From positions 37,758,001 to 37,822,000 of the forward strand of contig CM114273.1 in the NCBI GenBank assembly GCA_050084515.1: a stretch of 64,000 nucleotides of DNA. Direction: 5' to 3'. This document shows positions 1 to 9,924 of the stretch, one piece after another. Positions within the stretch are counted from its first letter, which is position 1; each line of letters begins with the position of its first letter. Below the pieces are notes generated by a model. That model was not told the DNA's origin and searched no databases. It saw nothing but the letters and a program-made list of their open reading frames with translations. The position numbers and the translations under genes are program-made. The DNA is from Blasia pusilla (taxonomy: Eukaryota; Marchantiophyta; Marchantiopsida; Blasiales).

Positions 1-424
1 TGCAAGCACAGAGGGTGATGGGGGAAGCGAGTGCGTTGACTCCTATTGTTGATGCTCAGGAGGGGCATGTGTCGAGCACGTTGTTGGGGGCGGCCACCGT
101 TGTGTACCCCACTCCTTAACTTTCTGCTTCCGATATTATGACAGCTGGGGGGTACGTCCGCCGAGGTTTTTTGGCTGGCCGCTTCACTATGTCAGTGCAG
201 AGTTGGAGTTCTTTCATCATGTTCAGAGGTCATTGCAGAGGAGGTGATGGACCTGCCATTGAAGCGGATGCTCGGGCCGTCAGATTCATGGCAGGCTACA
301 GCTGCTAGGATGGCGGAGATGCCCGCTAGATCCGCGATAGAGCGTCTCATGGCTTCTCCTGGTGTTGTGTTGCTGGATTACTGAGGAGAGGTCTTCCAGT
401 TGGTGAGTCTCGAAGGTAGGCTTT

Positions 425-730
425 TATTCTGCACCGCGTCTTGTTGGATTCAGGAGCGCAACCCCTGATGTTGGGGAAAGCGTCATTCAAAGGATTGGGC
501 TTGACGAGATCCCATCTAGAGCATTTTCCATTCCGGATACAAACATCCTTGGTTGGAGCGAGTATCCCACAGTATATCACCTGACAAGAGGTCGTGGTGA
601 GGATTCGCCTAGGACATCCTACAGATGAGTCCGTGGTGCGAGCCAAGGCGATAGTGACTGATGGAGAGTCCTATGACGTCTTGGTTGGTGGAGCAGTGTT
701 ATACCCAATGGGATTTTCCCTGGATTACTA
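425..730 (+). pseudogene. Retropepsin-like aspartic protease domain, copy A
   Basis: This segment would encode the protease that cleaves the element's own polyprotein. The active-site motif reads LLDSGAQPLMLGKASF, with Asp-Ser-Gly-Ala at 447-458. About 75 codons later comes ESYDVLVGGAVLYPMGF, the second conserved hydrophobic-Gly block of retropepsins. One in-frame stop lies between the two blocks (after PQYIT). Copy C carries DS-stop-A at the same place and copy D carries DLRA, so this is the only visible copy with an intact catalytic triplet. The domain lies directly upstream of the methyltransferase region, which is not a usual neighbour for a gypsy protease. Confidence 0.8.
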
Positions 731-799
731 GGAGAAGTGAGCGTCCTACAGATCAGGATGGCAGTCAGGTGATGGGCGTCTTAACTCATTACCCGTTCG

Positions 800-2330
800 A
801 TTCACATGTGCAGTGATTGAGCGACGGCCAAGAGAGGTGGCAACCTTAGCAGAATTTAGCAATGCTATCACTTGGACTAGTGATTTGATTGAGGGACATG
901 TCCATGTAGAGGATACTCTCGTTCCTGACATTTCTATGGAGAGGAGTGTTATGGTAGCCGCATCATTCCGTGGAGAAGAGGTGCCGTTGTGGGGCTCGAC
1001 TGAGGAGCTTCGACGATTGGCAGATGAGCACGTGCAGACCGCGTGGAGCGAGGGGTTTACACCGGAGCGTGACGGGTCTGAGGAACCTGAGGTAGGAGGG
1101 AGTGCTATGATGACACCCTTGGATACCAGACCCATTGTGTGGTGTATCCCGGAGGAGGGTATTCGAGTGCTAGATATCTTTGGAGGGATTAGCACTGGGT
1201 TAGGTCTTGTTTTGCAGGCAAGAGTGTGAGTGCAGCAACACCTATGTGTGGAGAGTGATGATGTTGCGAGGTGCGTCTAACTATGACATATGTTGCAGTT
1301 ACGCCTATTTTTTCCCGACTTATTGTCTGCATCCGCGGTACAGGGGTACCAAAGTTCCCTACCGAGGGATATTTCATTTTTGGGGGCGCAGGACTTAGAG
1401 CAGGTAGTGACCATTGATTTGGTCATTGCCAGTTGGCCATGTCAGGGCCAATGGAGTGTTGGACGAGGCATCAGGTTGGTTGACACCCGGTCCAGGTTGT
1501 TTTGGGAGATGTTGAGGTTCTAACCGCAATTGCAGGAGCACCAGTCTCGTTCTCCAGTCTACATTCTGGAGAATGTGCCAATCTTAGGAAACTCCAGGTC
1601 ACGGGTGGTGACAAGTGCTCATCACGTGTGTGCTTGGATTGGCCTAGCAGTATTCTTGGATGCGGAAAGTGTAGGTTCTAGAGCCCATCGTCCGCGTCTA
1701 TGGTGGACCAACTTGGTGCCCCATGCGGTGTTACGGAGGGTGTATGCAAGAGTGGAGCACCCCTCCCATTTTTTAGTCGATTCCATTTTGGATCCAGATC
1801 TTCGATCACATGCGTGTGAGGCACAATGATTGACCACTATTGATTGTAGTCAACAGGGTAGGCAGGCCGCAAGCAGCCTTGCCCACATTTGTGAGTTTTC
1901 CCGCTTCCTATGCATAAAAGGAGGCCAGTCTTCACTTGGTTTGGGATGACCAGGTTAATCGGTTGGTGGAGCCCAACGCCGACAAGAGAGAGAGCAAGCG
2001 ATGGGATTTCCCACAAGAGTGACGGGAGTACCGTCAGTGTCAGAGGCATCACGTCACCATCATCTGAACTGCTTGACATGGATCCTCAGCTTGTGAGTGG
2101 CAGAGCAGCGCCGTATGAGATCCCGACAGATCACAGCGTTTGCATTGGTGAGCTCCATGCCTACCAAGACGGTGGAGGCACTGGTTGGGGGCGAGACCCG
2201 AGGAGTTCTAGATCTACACACCAGGGGAGATCGGGAGAGACACCCTTGGACTTCTTAGGATGTTTTGCAAGTACGCCAGGAGATGATAGCCACAGCATCG
2301 AGCGTGGTTACGGGCACTGCACGTGGAGGA
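800..2330 (+). pseudogene. C5 cytosine DNA methyltransferase (DNMT3-like) inside the retrotransposon, copy A
   Basis: The family transfers methyl groups from S-adenosylmethionine to cytosine C5. Motif I reads IRVLDIFGGISTGLGLVL (about 1161-1214, SAM binding). Motif IV reads IDLVIASWPCQGQ, with the catalytic Cys codon at 1440-1442. Motif VI reads YILENVPILG (about 1560-1590). A block resembling motif VIII reads RAHRPRLWWTNL (about 1680-1716). Motif IX resembles REQAMGFPTRVT (about 1990-2025, frameshifted). A motif X-like block around SEASRHH/LLD follows at about 2045-2075. The canonical I to X order separates it from plant DRM enzymes, which are permuted. About 110 residues precede motif I and have no match that I recognise. 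Stops at 1227 and near 1277 plus frameshifts inactivate this copy. It sits between protease and reverse transcriptase. Confidence 0.85.
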
Positions 2331-2439
2331 GATCAGAGTTTGTAGTTGGTTGCACGAGAGCGGCCCAGTGTTGTTGTTCGAGACGGGGTTGCACCATAGC
2401 AACCACCGATACCCGCGCCGGAGAGTCCTACCATAGTCA

Positions 2440-3350
2440 CGATGGAGACTTGGGAGCCAGATATGGGCCCTAAGTTGATAGGAGGAGAGCGGCGCCCGAT
2501 ACATCAGTTCCTCACGAGTTATAGGAGTTGCTTTGCATTTAGCATGGAGGATTTGGGTACGCAGAAGGGACCGGGGATCCGCATTGAGTTGTCAAGTGAT
2601 ACGCCGATCTTTCGACGACCCTACAAGTACAGTGATATGGAGAGGGTTGTGATTCAGAATAGGAGCCAGGACTTCGTTAGAGTAGGACTAGTGGAGACGA
2701 CGCATGGGGAGTATGCATCTCCCACTCTCATGCCCGCCAAGAAGGATGTGCATGGCAACTAGACGGATAGGCGGATGTGTGGGGATTACCGACCTATCAA
2801 TCGGCACACAAAGTCTGATAGGTATGCCATGTCCATTCCTGAGGAGATCTTTGATGCGATTGGTCACGCAAAGGTCTTCAGTTCATCGGATACCATCAAT
2901 TGCCTATCAGATTGGAGGACTAGCAAAAGATGGCATTTTGGGGCATCGATCCTCACGGGAAGGATTGTTTGTACCAGTGGCGGTTCTTACCATTTGGGTT
3001 AAAGAACGCCCCGGCTGAGTTTCAGAGGGTCATGGATAGGATCTTGGCTGGTCTGGATTTTGCTAGGTGTTATATTGATGATATCGTAGTCTTTAGCTCC
3101 ACGGTTGAGGAGCATGAGCGACATCTAGAGGAGGTGTTTTGACGATTGCAATTACATGGGCTGAAGCTACATCCAGGCAAGTGCAAGTTCTTCTACGACC
3201 AGATTGAGTACTTGGGTCATACGATATACCCAGGGGGCCTTGGTGTTCAGCAAACGAAGGTAGAGGCTATCTCACGCATTCCACGCCCTACAGAATGTGA
3301 GCCGGGTTCGCGCATTCATGGGATTAGCGAACTTCTATCGACGATAGGTC
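2440..3350 (+). pseudogene. Ty3/gypsy reverse transcriptase, copy A
   Basis: This is the element's RNA-dependent DNA polymerase. Recognisable blocks are DTPIFRRPYKYSDMERVVI near the start, MCGDYRPINRHTKSDRYAM (the conserved DYRxxN region), PFGLKNAPAEFQRVMDRIL, and the catalytic box CYIDDIVVFSS (about 3069-3101). HGLKLHPGKCKFF and IEYLGHTIY follow. A stop at 2761, a frameshift near 2880-2930 and a TGA at 3140 break the frame. Sequence and spacing match copies B and C closely. Confidence 0.88.
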
Positions 3351-3419
3351 AAGGGATTCAGTTCGATTACGAAGCCGCTAACCTTGCTGACCAAGGTGGA
3401 TCACGAGTGGCACTGGGGG

Positions 3420-3910
3420 GATAAGCAGGAGCGAGCATTTCAGTTGCTCAAGGACAGGTTGACGTCCGCGCCCATCTTGAGGAGACTGATCTGGGGACGT
3501 CCTTTCCAGTTGCACACAGATTGGAGCATGTTGGGGCTTGGAGCGGTGCTCACGCAGCATGATGATGAGGGTAGAGAGTTCGTGGTGGCTTACGCTAACC
3601 GCTTGAATAATGCTATAGAGGCAAAGTACAACTCGTATGAGGGTGAGTGATTGGCTTTAGTGTGGGTAACCCATGCCCAAGTCGCAAGCATTTCATGGCG
3701 TGTTACTTATTTGGCAAGGCATGTTGGCCTTTACCATCATCAACCACCGACCGGAAGTGGTTGATAAAGTACCTTCGACAAGCTTACATGGAAGCTTAGG
3801 ATATTGGAGATGGTATTTATGGCCTTTGTGTATGGATGCCATGAGTTAGCATGGGATCGTGTGTGTTTGTGTGTGAGTATGATTTTCAAGTGGTTCATAG
3901 ACTTGGTGTG
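3420..3910 (+). pseudogene. RNase H domain remnant, copy A, scrambled by LTR pieces
   Basis: The segment begins with the RNase H core LHTDWSMLGLGAVLTQHDDE and reads to about 3650 (YNSYEGE), where a stop follows. After that the match to copies B and C continues only in fragments: the ITDHQPLKW region is badly eroded, and between about 3804 and 3878 it is replaced by part of the short LTR-like sequence. RNase H sequence then resumes for some 30 bases (YDFQVVHRLGV) before repeat X begins. This patchwork suggests rearrangement by template switching or recombination rather than simple insertion. Confidence 0.7.
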
Positions 3911-4345
3911 CACTCTCACATGTCTCTCCCAATTTCAAACCAAACCCACTCTCCTAATGCGAGGCTTCGATTACACACACAAGACAAGCAAGACCTCTCA
4001 TGCCAAGAGGTTCAACAAAGAGAGAATATAGCTCTCTCTCCCTACCCCCCTCTCCCAAGCTCTCTCCATGGTAACCTATGCTCCCAAGTTACCTCCTTGG
4101 CTCTTGACCTGATGTAGGAGGTCAAGGTCCACTTACCAAAAATATAAAGTCGATCATATACTCAAATGGTACTTTTCTAAACTAGTAAGTTCCTCAATAT
4201 GGCTCCAAATGAGCCGAAACGAAGGGGAAACTTGCTCTCTCAGGTTTCCTGGGGCCTCTATAGGTCATCCTTAACCTCTTGAGTCTGTCCTCCACTACTC
4301 GCGAAGGCGCTCTGCTAGATTTCACCGATCTATCCTAAAAGATTA
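3804..4345 (-). repeat. Short LTR fragment (+) next to repeat X copy (inverted)
   Basis: Bases 3804-3878 match the start of the short LTR candidate seen at 56085 (plus orientation). From about 3912 to 4345 the sequence is the reverse complement of repeat X as seen at 56213-56732. It has the same stretch from CTCTCACATGTCTCTC through the CAACAAAGAGAGAAT tract to CTAGATTTCACCGATCTATCC. X encodes no protein that I can see. Its terminus here is eroded compared with the CGTGACA terminus of other copies. Confidence 0.75.
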
Positions 4346-4429
4346 GGGCATCTATAAAGCTCCCAACATCCACGGATTTTTCGACTCTTGTGGGTATCTT
4401 GTGGTCACTATATGGTATCTTGTGATCAC

Positions 4430-4740
4430 TCATTCATATTAAGCTCAATCTGCTTAAATAACTTAAAGACCTCTTTCAATATGGGCTTCCCTGTATGAAG
4501 AAAAATTGCAACCTAAACTCTCCTCTACATCTCTTGATCCAAAATCCCATACCCAAATTGAATTTCCTATGCCTTAGTCACTCCGTGAGTGGCAATGATC
4601 AATTGCCACATGCACGTAAATGCCTCCTGTAGACTCTCACTCAATATTAGTTAAAACTCTTGAAGACTCTTTAGCTTGTCATTTCACATGCCCCAATGCG
4701 TAAGAACTCCACTATACCACTGAAAGTAGGTGGTCCTCTA
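4430..4740 (-). pseudogene. Gag relic of the DNMT-element group (minus strand)
   Basis: Read on the minus strand, this stretch gives SESLQEAFTCMWQLIIATHG, then EIQFGYGILDQEM and ILKEVFKLFKQIELNM. It aligns with the copy C gag (SESLREAYTCLCLLINVTQG, IQSWYAMLDRTL, LRDVFRTAENIACNM). Gag is the capsid-forming structural protein. Several stops are present. Divergence is much larger than between copies A, C and D, so it stems from an older or separate lineage. The best partner is the other relic at 5930-6260, which shares the QIELNM/HIELNI ending. Confidence 0.65.
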
Positions 4741-5929
4741 TCATTAGAGTTCTAGCCACCTCACCGCCATCACTCTCATCATCTCCATATAGTCCCTAGG
4801 TTGATGGTATGGATCTAATTGTTCTTATTAACCTATCATACGCCTCACAACCACTAGTGGACCAAACTTCTGTGGATCCTCGCTCCAACCCAGTTACACT
4901 CTTTACGCGTCGCCTCTTGATTGTGTACTCTCCACCTCCAAACTCTATTGTCTTCTTACACAACCCTCATAGAAGCTTTGCCACTTGTGTTGTTGATGCT
5001 ACATCCACCCCTGTGGTACGCCTAACTCTAACTCTTATGACCTAACTCTAGCCGTGACCTAGCTATCCTAACTAGATAGTCCCCTCAAAATGATCGCAAT
5101 TCTCACCTTAAAACACTCTCTCTCTCTGTCTTTCCCGACGTTCCTGAAAATATACTAGCACACTCTACCACAGCCGAGTGGCACTCCCCGACACTCTACC
5201 ACTGCCCTTCGTTAGCCCACACTAGCAAAATATGAGAAAAATGAGCAGCTCTTCCACACACAACCTTTCGAACAAAAAATCAACAAGACAAACACCAACA
5301 CAACATCTCCAGGGCTTCCCATCGAGGCAACTCCACTGCCTAACAACATCCAATAAATTCCCCCTTGAGATCTTTCTCATGTAAAATTGAAGTAAAAATC
5401 GCTCACACGATCAACTCCACTCTTGAATCTATGCGTGAAATCAAGCCATATCCACCCTCTTCCATATATCAAGGAATCCACACTCCACCACTCAAGATCC
5501 TCACCAAACTTAGCAAGACAAGTACTCCAAAGACATAACATGAGAAAGATGGCTTGTGAAAGCCCTCTCTCTTCCTCTCTTATACCCTTGGGAAGAGGCA
5601 AATAGCCCTCAAATCCGTAACATGCGTGCATAGGTTACTATATGACCGTTCACTCGATCTGAGTCGATCAATAAATCATTTGACCAAAATAGCAAAAGAG
5701 GGGGATCATTTAATCCCCGTTCAACAAACTTATCGCCAACCTCATCTTACACCTTAGGACAAAGTTATACCAAAACAAGCCATTCATCTCTATATCATCA
5801 AGACAACAGATCTAGCTCTACGTATCGACTAACTAAAATATGACAATGGGAAGTCATGATTTTGGATATTGAGGTGAGTGATATTTTTTTGGAGGGAAAA
5901 GGGGAGCACCACATCAATGGATACTTCTG
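4741..5929. other. No gene recognised
   Basis: The short open frames here lack any motif that I recognise. The sequence is of mixed composition and probably old transposon debris flanking the two gag relics, but nothing in it can be assigned. Confidence 0.5.
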
Positions 5930-6260
5930 TGTGACTTGAGTTCAACCCCATGGTTGAGTTCTTCCAAGTGTTGGGAAAGAACTACCATGGGGAGAGGACT
6001 AAGAAACTTCACAAGTTGTAAGACGTTCATAGGGAATTATGAGAGATTCTCAAGAAGTATTACATGCCTATGAGTTTCCTAGTCTCGGTCAAGCAAGGAG
6101 TGACCGAGATGCAAGAAGTACAATATTGGTATGGAGCACTTGACCATAACTTGCAACAGTAGGTGCGAGATTGTGTTTTGAAGACCCTAAAGGAGGATCT
6201 CACTCTAAAGCAATTTTTTTTTATATCTAAGCACATTGAACTCAACATCGTCATAGAGTT
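5930..6260 (+). pseudogene. Gag relic of the DNMT-element group (plus strand)
   Basis: Translation gives EFNPMVEFFQVLGKNYHG, then SVKQGVTEMQEVQYWYGALD and LKEDLTLKQFFF...HIELNI. It lines up with copy C gag (FNPMVEFFAELRASYQG, INVTQGMTEAHAIQSWYAMLD). Two stops are visible (after KLHKL and after LQQ). As with the minus-strand relic at 4430-4740, it is far more diverged than copies A to D. Together the two flank about 1.2 kb in inverted arrangement. Confidence 0.7.
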
Positions 6261-6859
6261 GAACCTCTACTCCTCCTTGATAGCCCACAAAGAGATCCTG
6301 ACCTTGAATCTTGCAAGCGGAAGGCTTGGGTTGAGTTTCAAAGACCCAATCGATCACGTATTCCGTAGGCAAGTAGGTGAATTTTCCAAGTGCTATGTAG
6401 TTACAAGTCACCCACGGTTCATACCATCTCTCTAGGAAGCCTTTTCCTCAAGTCACAAATAATCCCCCCTTAATAGCTTATCTAAATTGGATTGCAAACG
6501 CTAATTCCTCAAGGTACGTCTTGAATAATTCCTTAGCTCAAACATGCACGAAATATGGCTATTCCCTTGTTCCAAGACTCAAGTGGGTAAGAACAGATAG
6601 AGGGTTCCTTCCTATAGGTGATTATGGGGTTCTCCAATAGAACTTCACCTTTCCCAACATCCACCTTAGCCCTTGGTTTTGGCCCCCAACCCAAACGTTG
6701 TTTGTCTCTCACAAACTTGCATTCAACTAGATAAACCCCAAGATTACTTGGGGAAGTCCCTTGGAAAATGTTTCCTATTTTTACTTACCTAGACTCACCC
6801 TATATTTTGTGCATCCAATAGCTATCGTTAGTCTCAACTCTTGTCATTTGGCGTCTCAT
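6261..6859. other. No gene recognised
   Basis: A short plus-strand frame continues from the gag relic to about 6435 without clear homology. The rest shows no coding motif. It may be further retroelement debris. Confidence 0.4.
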
Positions 6860-7420
6860 GCTTCTCTTGTCATCCTTCATATTTTGTGACTAGTCTTAAG
6901 GCATATGTAATTTTTTAATATCAAGCTCTAGAAGCTTGCTTGAGACCATGCAAAGCTTTCTTTAGTCTTCTTATACGGAATGTGACTTTGGATGTTTATT
7001 TCGCGTGGTTAAACTATCTCTACCTCCTCATGCAAATCTCCATTCAAGAAGTCATTCTTAATGCCCATATGATATAGTTTCTATTTCTTACTCATCAAAG
7101 TTGTAACCATTGTTCTCGTAGTCATCCTTTTTGCAACAAGGCTAAATATCTCCTCGTAGTTGATAATATATTATTGTGCCTAGTCCTTGGCTACCAGTCC
7201 GGATTTTTGTACTTATTCAATGGATAGTCTTGATTGTGCACGACCTTGTAAATCCATCTACAACCAATAGCTTCTTTATCATGAGGTATATCAATCACCT
7301 CCCAAATCCTTTAGTGTCTTTATATGGTAAGTTCTCCCTCCGTAGGTTCAATCCATCCTACCTTACATATGCATAACGCTTCCTCAAAATAATTTGAGTC
7401 TTGTTCTTAAAGGACAAATG
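6860..7420 (-). pseudogene. Ty1/copia reverse transcriptase relic
   Basis: Read on the minus strand, the segment carries hallmarks of plant copia reverse transcriptase in order: WEVIDIPHDKEAIGCRWIYK (the KxIGCRWVYK block), a degraded region where the ARLVAKG and FSPVA blocks belong, and FLNGDLHEEVEIV (the AFLNGDLxEEVYM block). Frameshifts and stops are frequent, so it is an old dead copy. No LTRs could be paired with it. Confidence 0.7.
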
Positions 7421-9924
7421 TTTTCTTAGGAATTCTTTGACATCTCGAGCAAGATGTATGATTATACTTGATCTACGTTTTTTTTCTTAGAGACATCTGA
7501 CTTGAGCTTTCACTAGTGTCATCCGATTACATACATACTCTTCTTGACCATGGATTGAAAAATTTATCCGAAGAGACGAGGATCTCTCTTAATATTGCCC
7601 AATACTTCTAGGCAAAATCTGATGATTTGTAACCAAATTATTCCTCTCGATAAACATATTGAGATGTGAAATAAATTCAGATGGAACATACATAACTGCC
7701 CCTAGTTGTCATGTATTTTGCATTTTATTAGAGGAAAAACCTATATTCCCATTAATATTAGATGATGCATATTTGTATGTTTAAGTGAAACATGATGCTT
7801 TTCAAAATTAGTTGCCCGTTTCCTTCCTATTTTTTTATCATGGGAATTTATTACCATTCATCAATTTGGAAAAGAATTGAAAAGAAATCTAAAATTCCAC
7901 GATGGATTTCGAAGTGTAAAGTATATCAACGGTAAGATAAGAATTCACATTCAAATCCTCTTAAAAGATATCCTTTCCAAAATGAAACCATTCCAGTTTA
8001 TTAACTTCCGGGAAATGTCCAATAAAACTACTCCGACCCATAACGGGTTGCGTAAACGATTGCTTTTGGGGCGCAGGACCGGTAGATTCTCGGAAGCGCC
8101 GGTGGCCTCGTGTGGGAATTTGGGCTCCCGCATTTCGGGGAGCCTCTCGGAGTTTTGGCCCCCAAAGTTACGACCATGTCACGTGTTGGGACTTGCAGCC
8201 GTAGCCATACGTGGCGATCTGGACCGCTCGTGAGTCACTGCCACGAGGAGGACGCAAAAACACGTTCCGTGGATCGACTAGGTGAACACGGAGGAGAGCA
8301 TCAACGGATGACCGAGTGTCCCTCCGAACTCCTACGCAGCACGAGTCCGGGACACCAGCGCCAGTGCGACGTCTGAGCACAGGCGTCTGCGTCACATCGC
8401 CTTCGCCGGACCGCCCGAAGGACTGAAGTTACTAAACTCTCGCGTGTCACGCGGGCGCAACGCGACCTTTGGTGGGAAAAGAAAAGCGACGACAGGGAAA
8501 GAAAAGAGCCATCACTTTCTGTTCCTCTTTGCGTAGGTCGGTAGCGATATTTTCATGCTGAAGGGCGGGGACAGTCGGATGTGACTGGATGGAATTGTTT
8601 GCATCACAGGTGTCACGACTCACGAGACCGCGCCGACAGGACGAGATCCCACGAGTCTGGCGTGGTTGTGTAACGCATATACGCGCAAGTACACAGGATC
8701 TAGTACACGGCTCCCGTGCACGAAATAACGGTCATGGATAAAAGATGCGGGAACAACATACCACACTCGGCCCAGGAGGCTGAAGGATAAACAAGGGTTC
8801 AATGGACATTCATAAAGAGACAGAATTGATTGACTACCCTCTTGAGTCTCCTCCGCTTCCCATGACAGGAATGGGGAGATTCGCAACCGGCACCCGTACG
8901 GAAGCTTTGTAAATTGCTGTGTCTGAGGAGAAGGGCTGATCGTCGGGGGCTTCCATGTCTAGCTTGCAAGATGCTACATCTCTGGAAGTTGTTACACGAC
9001 AGGCGGGACGCTTGAGACTTGAATGGCTGAAAGGACGCATAAAAGAGTAAAACTCGTCCGCAGTCCTTCCGCAGCCCACCTATCTCGAGAGTGAATGAAC
9101 ACTACAAATCCAGAGACGATTGAGGTCAACCAGCTACATTGCATAGTCTGGGAGGAAGGATTTTCATGTGAGTTTAGTACAGCCATGACAACGAGACGGA
9201 AGACCTGACGGTTAGTATGACGGAGACAAGGCTACTGAAAAGCAAAGAGCACATAACACTTCACAACCCTGTCACATGTATACTCGGTATTTCAGTGGAA
9301 GATAGCCATCACTTATCCCGAGGAAAAAACTACTCCTCCCAATGCTCCTCTGCAAGAAAGGGAAGGTCTACGGAATACATTGGCCTTCACCGCACACAGA
9401 TATAGACAAAACCACAACTTACTCCAGTTGGATCACAGGAATCCAATCACCACGAGAATGGCAGCCAACGTCCGAAATTTATTGAATTAAATAGGTGAAC
9501 ATTGAAGTGAAAATCCACTGCTGTTCTAAATGGCGCAATGTCATGAAAAGAATATTCCGGGAGTGAGCGGGCAGAAATCCGAGCTGGCAGACGGGAAGGG
9601 AACGGAAGAAGCGTTTTATTTACACACTCGTACTTTAGAACTACAAAATCGTTCACTCAAACAATCGAGGGGAGGCCATATGTAAATTCTTGTCTTCTGG
9701 CAGGGTTGCTGATAAATTCAAAGCTCTTTCATTTCAAGAATGAAAGCAAACTCGGGTTTCTATTACATCGGTAGACCACATGCTACCATAATCTGAGGAA
9801 ATCTTAGGGTCAAAAGGCAGAGCCAGCAGCAACTCTATAATGCATGGTCATTACTGTGACCCAACTATAAGGAACTCTGGAAAATCTTTTCGTACACAAT
9901 GTGGCAAATTAGAGCCATCAATAT
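7421..9924. other. No gene recognised; GC-richer stretch downstream of the kinase gene
   Basis: From about 8030 the sequence becomes GC-richer and unlike the AT-rich debris before it. Several small frames occur on both strands (for example 8110-8376 and 8834-9079, minus) with no family motif. The part nearest 9925 probably includes the 3' untranslated region of the minus-strand kinase gene. I see no polyadenylation signal that I would commit to. Confidence 0.4.

Larger units (their letters stand above)
1..3910 (+). mobile_element. Ty3/gypsy element carrying a DNA methyltransferase, copy A (5' end outside window)
   Basis: A decayed LTR retrotransposon runs off the left edge of the window. Reading rightward it holds the end of a gag-protease linker, an aspartic protease, a C5 cytosine methyltransferase, reverse transcriptase and part of RNase H. 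Copies C (48.5-56.2 kb), D (39.3-40.9 kb) and B (minus strand, 30.6-33.2 kb) match it block by block at nucleotide level, which fixes the order of domains. Frameshifts and stops interrupt the reading frame every few hundred bases, so this copy is dead. Its RNase H is cut up by pieces of LTR and of repeat X, and no integrase follows. It keeps the best-preserved protease active site and methyltransferase catalytic Pro-Cys of all copies. Confidence 0.9.

Noticed and set aside
800-2330. Methyltransferase as bacterial contamination or a host gene with a retroelement beside it
   Set aside because: It lies between protease and reverse transcriptase in both copies A and C, and after protease in copy E, with matching flanks, so it belongs to the element.
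6580-6660. Copia integrase piece on the plus strand (VRTDRGFLPIGDYGVL)
   Set aside because: The match is a few residues only and opposite in strand to the copia reverse transcriptase relic. It is likely chance.
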